Below, in pieces: positions 1 through 5,080 of a stretch of 5,080 nucleotides of DNA. Source of the stretch: Acidobacteriota bacterium (GTDB lineage Bacteria; Acidobacteriota; Terriglobia; Bryobacterales; Bryobacteraceae); NCBI GenBank assembly GCA_016871135.1, contig VFZQ01000458.1, positions 1-5,080 on the forward strand, in the 5' to 3' direction. The notes below the pieces were generated by a model. The model was given only the letters and a program-made list of their open reading frames with translations, was not told the DNA's origin and ran no database searches. A program made the position numbers and the translations under genes. Numbering within the stretch: the first letter of the stretch is position 1; each line of letters begins with the position of its first letter.

Positions 1-738
1 CTTGCCCAATTCGAAAGTTTCGACCAAAACGTCCAGTTCCTGTTCGGACGGAGGCCGCCGATAGGCTCTTCTGGCAAGCGCCCGCGCGATGTCTCTTGGA
101 TTCGCGCCCGGTGCGCCGAACAGCCGTTTATCTATAGCAGTCGGCGAAGCGCCTTCCGGCGCGACAATCTTGCGCAACACCTTTTCGGCGATCGTCAGAT
201 ACTGCTCCAGTTGCAGCGCGGAGAGCGAATTGAGATACCCCTCGCCGCTGACTTCATCCGGCAGGCCATCGGCAATCGAAGGGTCTACGCCAAACAGATC
301 CCGCAGCGTGTTGCCGTACTCGGTCTTGGTCAGCCGGCGAATGATGAACGGGCCTGGATCTTTTTGGCTGAGGTACTTCAGCTTCGTCATCCAATCGGCG
401 AACATCTCGCGATCCGCGCCCGACGGCTGCGTCGCTCCCTTCGGCGGCATATCGTGCGCCTTCACGCGGGCGGCGGCGCGCTTCCATTGATCGGTGAAGG
501 CGGCATGGCCTGGCGCCTTAAGCGCCGGCGAGAAATTCACGCCCGCCCGCGTTGGCCTCCGGTTTTGGTGGCACTGCAGACAATAGGTCTCGATGAACGG
601 CGTTACTTTGGCTCGAAAGAACGCTTCCGCCTCGGTCTTGAGCGCTCCATGGTCGGCGGCCGCGGCGTGGTGAACCGTAGCGCTGCACAGGACCAGGAGG
701 CCTCTCGAGATACGACGGATGGCAACGGCGGCGGCCAT
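1..738 (-). CDS. Secreted cytochrome c / DUF1587-DUF1595 protein (DUF1592 group), 3' end off window
   Basis: The frame is open from an ATG at 738 down to base 1 (246 codons, no stop), so only the N-terminal part is present. Residues 1-28 look like a Sec signal peptide: arginines at 8, 9 and 12, a hydrophobic stretch GLLVLCSA, and an Ala-rich cleavage site before D29. CLQCH at 53-57 is a CxxCH heme c site, and DMPP at 96-99 resembles the Met-Pro-Pro found in planctomycete-type cytochrome domains, where Met could be the distal ligand. RRLTKTEYGNTLRDLFGVD (134-152) is the start of a DUF1587 domain. ARALARRAYRRPPSEQELD (218-236) is the start of DUF1595. Full proteins of this group, from general knowledge, continue through DUF1592, DUF1588 and DUF1585 to roughly 700-850 residues, so about two thirds is missing. 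The function of the group is not established; a periplasmic redox role is inferred from the heme site. GGGGAG at 751-756 lies 12 nt before the start codon, a longer gap than usual. Confidence 0.9.
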   Translation of the reverse strand, partial: MAAAVAIRRISRGLLVLCSATVHHAAAADHGALKTEAEAFFRAKVTPFIETYCLQCHQNRRPTRAGVNFSPALKAPGHAAFTDQWKRAAARVKAHDMPPKGATQPSGADREMFADWMTKLKYLSQKDPGPFIIRRLTKTEYGNTLRDLFGVDPSIADGLPDEVSGEGYLNSLSALQLEQYLTIAEKVLRKIVAPEGASPTAIDKRLFGAPGANPRDIARALARRAYRRPPSEQELDVLVETFELGK

Positions 739-750
739 GCTGATGATCTT

Positions 751-768
751 CTCCCCTTCAAAATTATC
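751..768 (-). promoter_or_regulatory. Putative -10 box and ribosome site of the cytochrome/DUF1587 gene
   Basis: Read on the minus strand, GATAAT (768-763) matches the sigma-70 -10 consensus at 5 of 6 bases. It is followed by AAGGGGAGAAG, in which GGGGAG (756-751) is the best Shine-Dalgarno match. Transcription would begin near 756, giving a leader of under 20 nt with the ribosome site almost at its 5' end. No good -35 box sits 16-18 bp upstream (nearest is TTCCCT), so the promoter is weak, activator-dependent, or read by another sigma factor. CACGTG at 768-773 overlaps the box edge and is probably chance. Confidence 0.35.
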
Positions 769-823
769 ACGTGCTCTTGCTGCGAGGGAACCGCGATGGT
801 CCGGTTGCGCCCTCGCCCACGCC

Positions 824-859
824 TTCTCATGGACCTAAAAATCCGATACACTTTGACGC
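824..859 (+). promoter_or_regulatory. Putative leaderless promoter of the PLP-enzyme gene
   Basis: TTCTCA (824-829, 4 of 6 to the -35 consensus) and TACACT (847-852, 4 of 6 to the -10 consensus) are separated by exactly 17 bp. A 7-nt discriminator (853-859) then leads straight into the ATG at 860. No Shine-Dalgarno-like purine run lies in the 25 bases before that ATG. Spacing and missing ribosome site together suggest an mRNA that starts at or within a base or two of the start codon. Each box alone is a weak match, so this is a hypothesis. Confidence 0.35.
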
Positions 860-2071
860 ATGATCACTCGTCGAGGATTGATGGCTGCCGCGCCCGCGGC
901 GTTTGCGGCGACAACGCCGAAAGGATTCCGTTACGCCGATGTCGAGGCGCGCATCGCGCGCGGCGACTTCCGCGGCATCACCAAGGACGATCTCGGCACG
1001 CCGGCGCTTGTCGTCGACAAGGCCGCCTTCGATAAGAACATCCGCACGATGTCGGAGCATTGCAAGACCACCGGCATCGCGGTGCGGTCGCACTGCAAGA
1101 TTCACAAGAGCGTGCACATCGCCAAGCAGCAGGTCGCCATGGGCAGTCTCGGCATCAGTTGCGCGACGATCGCCGAAAGCGAGTTGATGGTGGGCGCGGG
1201 CATTCGCAACGTATTGCATACCTGCCAACCGGCCGGCAAGAACAAGATCATGCGCGCAGTGCATCTCGGCGCGAAGGACTCGACATTCATGGTTGTCGCC
1301 GACGATCCGGAGACCGTCGCGCTGCTCAACGAAGCGGCCGCGGCGGCCGGCATCAAGCTGCGCACGCTGGTCGATATCTACGCGGGCCTGACACGGCACG
1401 GCCACGCCGCCGGCAAACCGGGACTGGAAGTAGCGAAGAAGATCGATGCGTCGAAGAACCTCATTTTCAGCGGCGTGATGGGTTACTCCGGCGTCGCTTC
1501 GCACACCAAGGGTTGGGAGCAGCGCCGTGAGCAGTCGCGCAAGGATGTCGGCCCCGTCGTCGAAACCGCGATGCTCTGCAGAAAGGCGGGCTTGAACGCC
1601 GCGATCATCACCGGCGGAAGCACCGGCACCTACAACATCGACAAGGAGATCGGCCTGACCGAGTTGCAAGCCGGCTCGTATGTGTTCATGGACTCGGCCT
1701 ACAACCACATCGGCACCCGCGCGGGCTCGGAGCGTTACAGCGATTTCGGCACCTCGTTGCATGTGCTCACGACGGTCATCAGCCGCAATCACGCCGGACA
1801 GGTGACGATCGACGCCGGCAACAAGGCGATGCTGAAGCCAACCGATCAGGTCGTCGGACGGCCGGAGGTTGTCGTCGAAAATCAAGGCGCCGAGTTCGGT
1901 CTGCTGAAGTGGAAAGACGGCAATGGCTTCAAGCTCGGCGAAAAGGTCGAACTGATCACGACCAATCTCGACACGACGACCAACTGCTACGATCGCTACT
2001 ACGTTTGCGAAGGCGACAAGCTGGTCGATGTGTGGCCAATCATGGGCCGCGCCGGCGCGGTGCAGCGGTAA
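860..2071 (+). CDS. D-threonine aldolase / D-serine dehydratase-like PLP enzyme (fold type III), Tat-like leader
   Basis: The 403-residue protein has the alanine-racemase-type TIM barrel plus C-terminal beta domain of the DSD1/D-threonine aldolase group. Enzymes of this group cleave or dehydrate D-beta-hydroxy amino acids using PLP and a divalent metal. Visible landmarks: LGTPALVVDKAAFDKNI (45-61) opens the barrel; VRSHCKIHKS (75-84) corresponds to the family R-P-H-x-K-T-H-K motif, making K80 the likely PLP Schiff-base lysine; GISCATIAESELM (98-110) follows; GGSTGTY (252-258) is the phosphate-binding loop; YDRYYVCEGDKLVDVWPI (377-394) is the typical end of the C-terminal domain. Oddity one: the N-terminus TRRGLMAAAPAAFAA (3-17) resembles a twin-arginine leader with an Ala-x-Ala site, so the enzyme may fold around PLP and then be exported. 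Oddity two: the family metal motif His-x-Cys/Asp is here N369-L-D371, and no His follows residue 311. Exact substrate cannot be assigned. The start is chosen because the leader begins there and no upstream in-frame start has a ribosome site. Confidence 0.9.
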   Translation: MITRRGLMAAAPAAFAATTPKGFRYADVEARIARGDFRGITKDDLGTPALVVDKAAFDKNIRTMSEHCKTTGIAVRSHCKIHKSVHIAKQQVAMGSLGISCATIAESELMVGAGIRNVLHTCQPAGKNKIMRAVHLGAKDSTFMVVADDPETVALLNEAAAAAGIKLRTLVDIYAGLTRHGHAAGKPGLEVAKKIDASKNLIFSGVMGYSGVASHTKGWEQRREQSRKDVGPVVETAMLCRKAGLNAAIITGGSTGTYNIDKEIGLTELQAGSYVFMDSAYNHIGTRAGSERYSDFGTSLHVLTTVISRNHAGQVTIDAGNKAMLKPTDQVVGRPEVVVENQGAEFGLLKWKDGNGFKLGEKVELITTNLDTTTNCYDRYYVCEGDKLVDVWPIMGRAGAVQR

Positions 2072-2085
2072 TTACTTCAGAAACA

Positions 2086-2124
2086 AAACCGCGGGTTCTC
2101 TCCTGTGAAGAGAACCCGCGGTTT
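2086..2124. terminator. Bidirectional rho-independent terminator between convergent genes
   Basis: A perfect 16-bp inverted repeat, AAACCGCGGGTTCTCT (2086-2101) and its complement (2109-2124), surrounds a 7-nt loop CCTGTGA. It starts 14 bp after the PLP-enzyme stop codon and ends 28 bp before the stop of the minus-strand PDZ gene. On the minus strand the stem is followed by a U-rich tail (TTTTGTTTCTG), a good intrinsic terminator for the PDZ gene. On the plus strand the stem ends in TTT and then GCACAT, so it is weaker in that direction, though the stem stability could still stop transcription. Confidence 0.9.
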
Positions 2125-2152
2125 GCACATCGCCGGGCGACGCCGGTCCGTA

Positions 2153-3040
2153 TCAGAGCTCGAACTTGAAGTCGAACTCTTGTGGATTGGTCACCGTGAT
2201 AGCGCGCCGCCGAGACGGCGTGGACTCTTGCGTTTCGACAGTCACGTCCACCGTCATCTCTGCCTTGTTGCGCACGAGGGTCACCTTCACCGGCGTCTTC
2301 GACTTCGCGTTGCGGATCGCCGAAGTAATGTCACGGGCGGACTTCACCGGCGTACCGTCGACCTTGGTGACCACGTCGCCGGCCTTCACGCCGGCCTTTT
2401 CCGCGGGCATGTCCTTAGCCACCGACCGCACCAGCACGCCTTCCTTGACGCCGAAGAACGTCGCGAGTTGTTCGCTCACTCCTTCGCCCTCGATACCGAT
2501 CATCCCGCTGCGCCAGCCGATGATCGCGTTCGGCATATCCGGCATGCGGATCTCGGGCATGTTGCGTAGCTTCTCGCGCACGCGGTCCATCTCCGCTTCG
2601 ATCTTTACGCGTTCGCCGCTGCGCCGGTCGGCGATCGTGGCGGTCAACATCTGCTGACTGCCGCCACGCGAAATCTTCAGCTTCACGTTGCGGCCCGCGG
2701 GCGTTTCACGAACGAGCCGCACGAACTGCTCGATGCCCTCCACGCGCTGGCCGTTGTACTCGAGAACGGTATCGGTCTCTTTTAATCCAGCCTTGGCCGC
2801 TGGGCTGTCGGTGTCGACGCGCGTGACCTCCACGCCGGTCTCTTCACTGAGCTTTAGCTCCTTGGCTCGTTCGGCCGTCAGGTCGCGAACGCCAACGCCC
2901 AAATAGCTGCCGGACCCGCCGACCGAAACGATGCGCATGGAGCGCGGCGGCGCCGGAGGCGCTGGCGGAGCGGGCGGTGCGGGTTGCGCCATCGCCGAAC
3001 ACGCAAGCAAGACAAACGGAATGGTTTTTGTCGAAAACAT
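2153..3040 (-). CDS. Exported protein with two PDZ domains, no protease domain
   Basis: From the ATG at 3040 the protein has 295 residues; an ATG at 3088 would add 16 (311). The inner start is preferred because a signal peptide begins right there (MFSTKTIPFVLLACSAMAQ) and AGGGAG (3053-3058) lies upstream, although 12 nt away. Cleavage after Ala-Met-Ala is likely. LLAC is a near-lipobox with Leu at -2, so lipidation at C14 is possible but not favoured. Then come a four-fold Ala-Pro-Pro repeat (residues 21-32), PDZ 1 (about 45-136, loop YLGVGV), a charged linker rich in Met-Pro (137-178), and PDZ 2 (about 179-270, loop MIGIEG, ending in a typical AGVKAGDVVTKVDG core). The PDZ domains resemble those of HtrA/DegP-type proteases, but no Ser-His-Asp protease domain is encoded. 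That implies a periplasmic scaffold or peptide-binding role, which is inference. It is convergent with the PLP-enzyme gene and divergent from padR. Confidence 0.88.
   Translation of the reverse strand: MFSTKTIPFVLLACSAMAQPAPPAPPAPPAPPRSMRIVSVGGSGSYLGVGVRDLTAERAKELKLSEETGVEVTRVDTDSPAAKAGLKETDTVLEYNGQRVEGIEQFVRLVRETPAGRNVKLKISRGGSQQMLTATIADRRSGERVKIEAEMDRVREKLRNMPEIRMPDMPNAIIGWRSGMIGIEGEGVSEQLATFFGVKEGVLVRSVAKDMPAEKAGVKAGDVVTKVDGTPVKSARDITSAIRNAKSKTPVKVTLVRNKAEMTVDVTVETQESTPSRRRAITVTNPQEFDFKFEL
2945..2980 (-). repeat. Four 9-bp units encoding an Ala-Pro-Pro tetrad
   Basis: Just after the predicted signal cleavage site of the PDZ protein, four consecutive 9-bp units each encode Ala-Pro-Pro. Codons differ between units (GCA/GCT/GCG, CCG/CCC/CCA/CCT), so the repeat is better kept at protein than at DNA level. 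It probably forms a stiff, extended spacer between the membrane or signal region and PDZ 1. Confidence 0.8.
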
Positions 3041-3162
3041 CGGAACTGGTTTCTCCCTGAAATCGATCCGGCTTGTTTGCCGGTTCATTCAGTCAGACGA
3101 ACAAATACGAATTTTGTCACGTCCGCCGGTGGAACCTTTTCGGCGCTCGTGCGTATCTCCAC

Positions 3163-3187
3163 TAGAATATCTTCTGGAACATATTCC
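3163..3187 (+). promoter_or_regulatory. Putative padR promoter with two abutting 12-bp palindromes (possible PadR operator)
   Basis: TAGAAT (3163-3168) matches the -10 consensus at 5 of 6 bases and would start transcription near 3175; no convincing -35 box is seen. Overlapping it are two contiguous palindromes of the same design: AGAA-TATC-TTCT (3164-3175) and GGAA-CATA-TTCC (3176-3187), ending 2 bp before the padR start codon. A protein bound there would cover the -10 box, the transcription start and the ribosome entry site. PadR proteins commonly bind dyads in their own promoters, so autorepression is the natural guess, but this motif is not a documented PadR box that I can name. The region also lies upstream of the divergent PDZ gene. 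Confidence 0.45.
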
Positions 3188-3189
3188 CG

Positions 3190-3537
3190 ATGCCTCGCAA
3201 ACCATCCCGCCGAAACGGCGACATGCTTCTCGGAACCCTCGACATGCTGGTTCTCCGTGCCCTTTTGCCCGCGCCCGCGCACGGCCACACCATCGCCCAT
3301 GTGATCGAAACTACTTCCGAAGACATTCTATTGGTCGAACACGGCTCGCTTTACCCGGCACTGCACCGGCTTGAGGACAAAGGCTACATCGCATCGTTCT
3401 GGGGCACCTCCGAGAACAACCGCAAGGCCAAATACTACCGCCTGACCAAGGCCGGGAAGGACCACCTGATCGGCGAGCGCTCCCGCTTTGAGACATTGGT
3501 GCGGGCGATCACGCGCGTGCTGGGGCCGGCCTCATGA
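3190..3537 (+). CDS. PadR-family transcriptional regulator (acidobacterial, ADOP-associated type)
   Basis: This 115-residue protein is almost entirely a winged-helix domain. MLLGTLDMLVLRALLPAPA (12-30) and HGHTIAHVIETTSEDILLVE (31-50) form the first helices, GSLYPALHRLEDKGYIASFW (52-71) covers the recognition helix and following helix, and SENNRKAKYYRLTKAGK (74-90) is the wing. The C-terminal helix is short (about 91-112), as in the small PadR subfamily seen next to acidobacterial permeases (NCBI/TIGRFAM padR_acidobact, from memory). It should act as a dimeric cytoplasmic repressor with an unknown effector. The stop codon overlaps the permease start as ATGA, so the two genes are cotranscribed and probably translationally coupled. 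There is no strong ribosome site: only GGAA at 3176-3179, 10 nt before the ATG, and that lies inside the second palindrome. A downstream in-frame ATG (3223) has no better site and would still keep most of the domain. Confidence 0.93.
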   Translation: MPRKPSRRNGDMLLGTLDMLVLRALLPAPAHGHTIAHVIETTSEDILLVEHGSLYPALHRLEDKGYIASFWGTSENNRKAKYYRLTKAGKDHLIGERSRFETLVRAITRVLGPAS

Positions 3538-5080
3538 CCTGGCGCCGCTTTTTGCATCGATCCCGCCGGCACGCCGAATTCCGCGGCGAGATCGAATCCT
3601 ACATCGCCCACGAAACCGATGAAAACATCGCGCGCGTCATGGCGCCGCCGGACGCTCGCGCCGCCGCCCAACGCCGCTTCGGCAATCTCTCGCTCGCTCT
3701 AGAAAAGGAGTACCGCATGAACTCTGTTCCCGTATTCGACACGCTTCTGCAAGACCTTCGATACAGCATCCGGCAGATCAAGGCGCAGCCGGGATTCGCC
3801 GCTGCCGCGGTACTGTCGCTGGCGCTCGGCATCGGCGCCAATACCGCCATCTTCACGCTCACCGATCAGATCGTCGTGCGCTTGCTTCCGGTGCCCGAGC
3901 CTCAGTCGCTGGTGCAACTCCGGGTCGACGGCGGCCGTTTCGGCAGCAACAACGGTGACGGCACGCACACGTTCTCGTATCCAACTTTCAAAGCGCTACG
4001 TGACACGCAGAACGTGTTCACAGGCATCACGGGCCAGGTCCTTTCCAGCGCGAGCCTTACTGGTGGCGACCGCCCGGAGATGGTCCGCATCGCCTTGGTC
4101 GACGGCAACTACTTTCAAGTCATGGGAGTCGGCGCGCGGCTCGGCCGCCTCCTCTCTCCCGATGACAACATCAAGCCGAACGGACACCCGGTGGCCGTTT
4201 TGCAGTACGAATTCTGGAAATCCAACTATCGGAGCGACGCGACGATCGTCGGCCAGACGATCCGGCTCAACGGTTCGCCCTTCAACGTCATCGGTGTCAC
4301 CGCCGAGGGCTTCGAAGGAACAACGGTCGGCTTTCCGGCGCGCATCTGGATTCCGGTCATGATGCGTCCTACGATCAGCCCCACCAATCCGCGGCTCGAC
4401 AACGAGCGCGACTCCTGGTTCTATCCCTACGCGAGACTGAAGCCCGGTGTTTCGATGCAACAAGCCGAAGCCGCCATGCGAGTGCTCTATCGCCAGCGGC
4501 AGGAAGAGGAACTGTCCAGTCCTCTTTTCACACAGTTCCCACAGCTGCGCGATTCGTTTTTGAAACAGACCTTCCGGCTGGAATCGGCCGAGCAAGGTGA
4601 CGGCGGACTGCGCCGCCGGTTCGAGCGCCCTCTGATCGTTCTGCAGTGGCTCGTCGCGGCCGTGTTGTTGATCGCCTGCAGCAACGTCGCGGGTTTGTTG
4701 CTGGCACGTGGGGTATCAAGGCAGAGGGAGATCGCAATCCGCCGGGCGATCGGCGCCGGACGCGCCCGCATCGCCGCCCAGCTGCTCACCGAAAGCGCGT
4801 TACTGGCCGGAATGGGCGGCGTCGCGGGGATCGCCATCGGCGCTTGGCTTTCGAAGTCCTTGCTCGCCTCTCTGCCATTCGATCAGGCGAATTTCACGAT
4901 CTCGGCGATTCCCGATTTGCGGGTGCTCGGATTCGCGTTTGTTGTGACGGCGCTGACGGCGCTGTTCTTCGGACTTGCGCCGGCGTGGCAGAACTCGGCG
5001 GCCGCGCCGTCGGTCACCTTGCGTTCGGAAGCCGCGGGCATCGCGGGCGGTTCGGCCGGCGTGCGTCTGCGCAAGGCCTT
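3534..5080 (+). CDS. ADOP-family orphan ABC permease (MacB/FtsX type), 3' end off window
   Basis: The frame stays open from the ATG at 3534 to the window end (515 codons), so the C-terminal half is missing. Residues 1-62 form the conserved cytoplasmic prefix of these permeases (AEFRGEIESYIAHETDENIA, then AAAQRRFGNL). LRYSIRQIKAQPGF (75-88) leads into membrane segment 1 (about 88-110, containing LSLALGIGANTAIF). A MacB-like periplasmic domain spans about 111-360. FtsX-type segments follow at about 366-391, 414-440 and 462-484, with the cytoplasmic signature RQREIAIRRAIGAGRARIAA (396-415). Family members have a second periplasmic domain plus FtsX unit, about 800 residues in all, so the duplicate half lies to the right. 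No ATP-binding subunit is encoded nearby, fitting the orphan description; such proteins may be mechanotransmitters or exporters, but the substrate is unknown. The ATG overlaps the padR stop (ATGA), and only a weak GGGG lies upstream, suggesting coupling. Confidence 0.93.
   Translation, partial: MTWRRFLHRSRRHAEFRGEIESYIAHETDENIARVMAPPDARAAAQRRFGNLSLALEKEYRMNSVPVFDTLLQDLRYSIRQIKAQPGFAAAAVLSLALGIGANTAIFTLTDQIVVRLLPVPEPQSLVQLRVDGGRFGSNNGDGTHTFSYPTFKALRDTQNVFTGITGQVLSSASLTGGDRPEMVRIALVDGNYFQVMGVGARLGRLLSPDDNIKPNGHPVAVLQYEFWKSNYRSDATIVGQTIRLNGSPFNVIGVTAEGFEGTTVGFPARIWIPVMMRPTISPTNPRLDNERDSWFYPYARLKPGVSMQQAEAAMRVLYRQRQEEELSSPLFTQFPQLRDSFLKQTFRLESAEQGDGGLRRRFERPLIVLQWLVAAVLLIACSNVAGLLLARGVSRQREIAIRRAIGAGRARIAAQLLTESALLAGMGGVAGIAIGAWLSKSLLASLPFDQANFTISAIPDLRVLGFAFVVTALTALFFGLAPAWQNSAAAPSVTLRSEAAGIAGGSAGVRLRKA
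3703..3719 (+). promoter_or_regulatory. Strong internal Shine-Dalgarno and in-frame ATG inside the permease gene
   Basis: AAAAGGAG (3703-3710) lies 6 nt before an in-frame ATG at 3717 (Met62 of the permease). This is the best ribosome site in the window, at ideal spacing. Translation from it would give a permease lacking the cytoplasmic prefix but keeping every membrane segment. The same bases encode Glu-Lys-Glu of the prefix, a common sequence there, so the match may be coincidental. Confidence 0.35.

Noticed and set aside
853..858. TTGACG just before the PLP-enzyme start, resembling a -35 box
   Set aside because: A promoter from it would start transcription inside the coding region, and no -10 box lies 16-18 bp downstream.
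211..1035. 274-codon open frame on the plus strand
   Set aside because: It is antisense to the DUF1587/cytochrome gene and then crosses the divergent promoter region into the PLP-enzyme gene in another frame. Composition is Arg-rich with no domain.
827..1885. 352-codon open frame on the minus strand
   Set aside because: It lies wholly antisense to the PLP-enzyme gene, whose motifs are unmistakable. The protein is Arg/Asp/His/Ala-rich without recognisable domains, as expected for a shadow frame in GC-rich DNA.
2105..2657. Two plus-strand frames (2105-2569 and 2166-2657)
   Set aside because: Both lie opposite the PDZ gene and give low-complexity Arg/His- or Ser/Thr-rich proteins. The first begins inside the terminator stem.
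3068..3083. Small hairpin CCGGC-TTGTTT-GCCGG in the PDZ gene leader
   Set aside because: A 5-bp stem is common by chance in GC-rich DNA, no U-tract follows, and no matching anti-structure was seen, so no attenuator or riboswitch is called.
3041..3088. Upstream ATG at 3088 for the PDZ protein
   Set aside because: It would add 16 charged residues before the signal peptide and has no ribosome site, while the ATG at 3040 directly starts the signal peptide and has AGGGAG upstream. It cannot be fully excluded.
3101..3117. Inverted repeat ACAAA-N7-TTTGT in the divergent region
   Set aside because: The arms are only 5 bp, in an A/T-rich stretch, and the repeat is not of the GAA-N4-TTC type. It could be an operator but there is no support beyond symmetry.
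3996..4595. 199-codon open frame on the minus strand
   Set aside because: It is antisense to the periplasmic domain of the permease; no motif and no ribosome site were seen.
1..5080. Mobile elements, CRISPR arrays, tRNA or rRNA genes, or an evident defence system
   Set aside because: No transposase or integrase motif, no terminal repeats, no regularly spaced direct repeats and no tRNA-like fold were found; every long stretch is explained by the five genes.

Overview
The window looks like a piece of an Acidobacteriota chromosome, probably from the Solibacter/Bryobacter side of the phylum. This rests on protein content, not on a marker gene. A PadR regulator overlaps an orphan MacB/FtsX-type permease, the pairing typical of the acidobacterial duplicated orphan permease (ADOP) family. 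A planctomycete/acidobacteria-type cytochrome c protein of the DUF1587/DUF1595/DUF1592 group lies at the left end. DNA is GC-rich and coding is dense. No rRNA, tRNA, insertion sequence, CRISPR array or phage gene was seen, and no stretch over 300 bases lacks a gene.

Layout: (1) 1-738, minus strand, the N-terminal 246 residues of a secreted cytochrome-c/DUF1587 protein that continues past the left edge. (2) 739-859, a 121-bp divergent promoter region. (3) 860-2071, plus strand, a fold-type III PLP enzyme of the D-threonine aldolase / D-serine dehydratase group with a Tat-like leader. (4) 2086-2124, a perfect 16-bp stem terminator shared by two convergent genes. (5) 2153-3040, minus strand, an exported protein with two PDZ domains and no protease domain. 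(6) 3041-3189, a second divergent promoter region with two abutting 12-bp palindromes next to the PadR start. (7) 3190-3537, the PadR regulator, overlapping by 4 bp (8) 3534-5080, an ADOP permease that runs off the right edge.

How they fit together: most of the products appear to be envelope or periplasmic proteins (cytochrome, Tat-exported PLP enzyme, PDZ protein, permease). PadR and the permease form one translationally coupled operon, in which PadR plausibly represses itself and the permease from the palindromes. Those palindromes could also affect the divergent PDZ gene, but this is inference. The left pair (cytochrome and PLP enzyme) shares a divergent promoter region, with no evidence of a shared pathway. 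The points most worth a second look are the missing metal-ligand histidine in the PLP enzyme, the tandem GAA-N4-TTC palindromes, the apparently leaderless PLP-enzyme gene, and a strong internal ribosome site that would yield a permease without its prefix domain.
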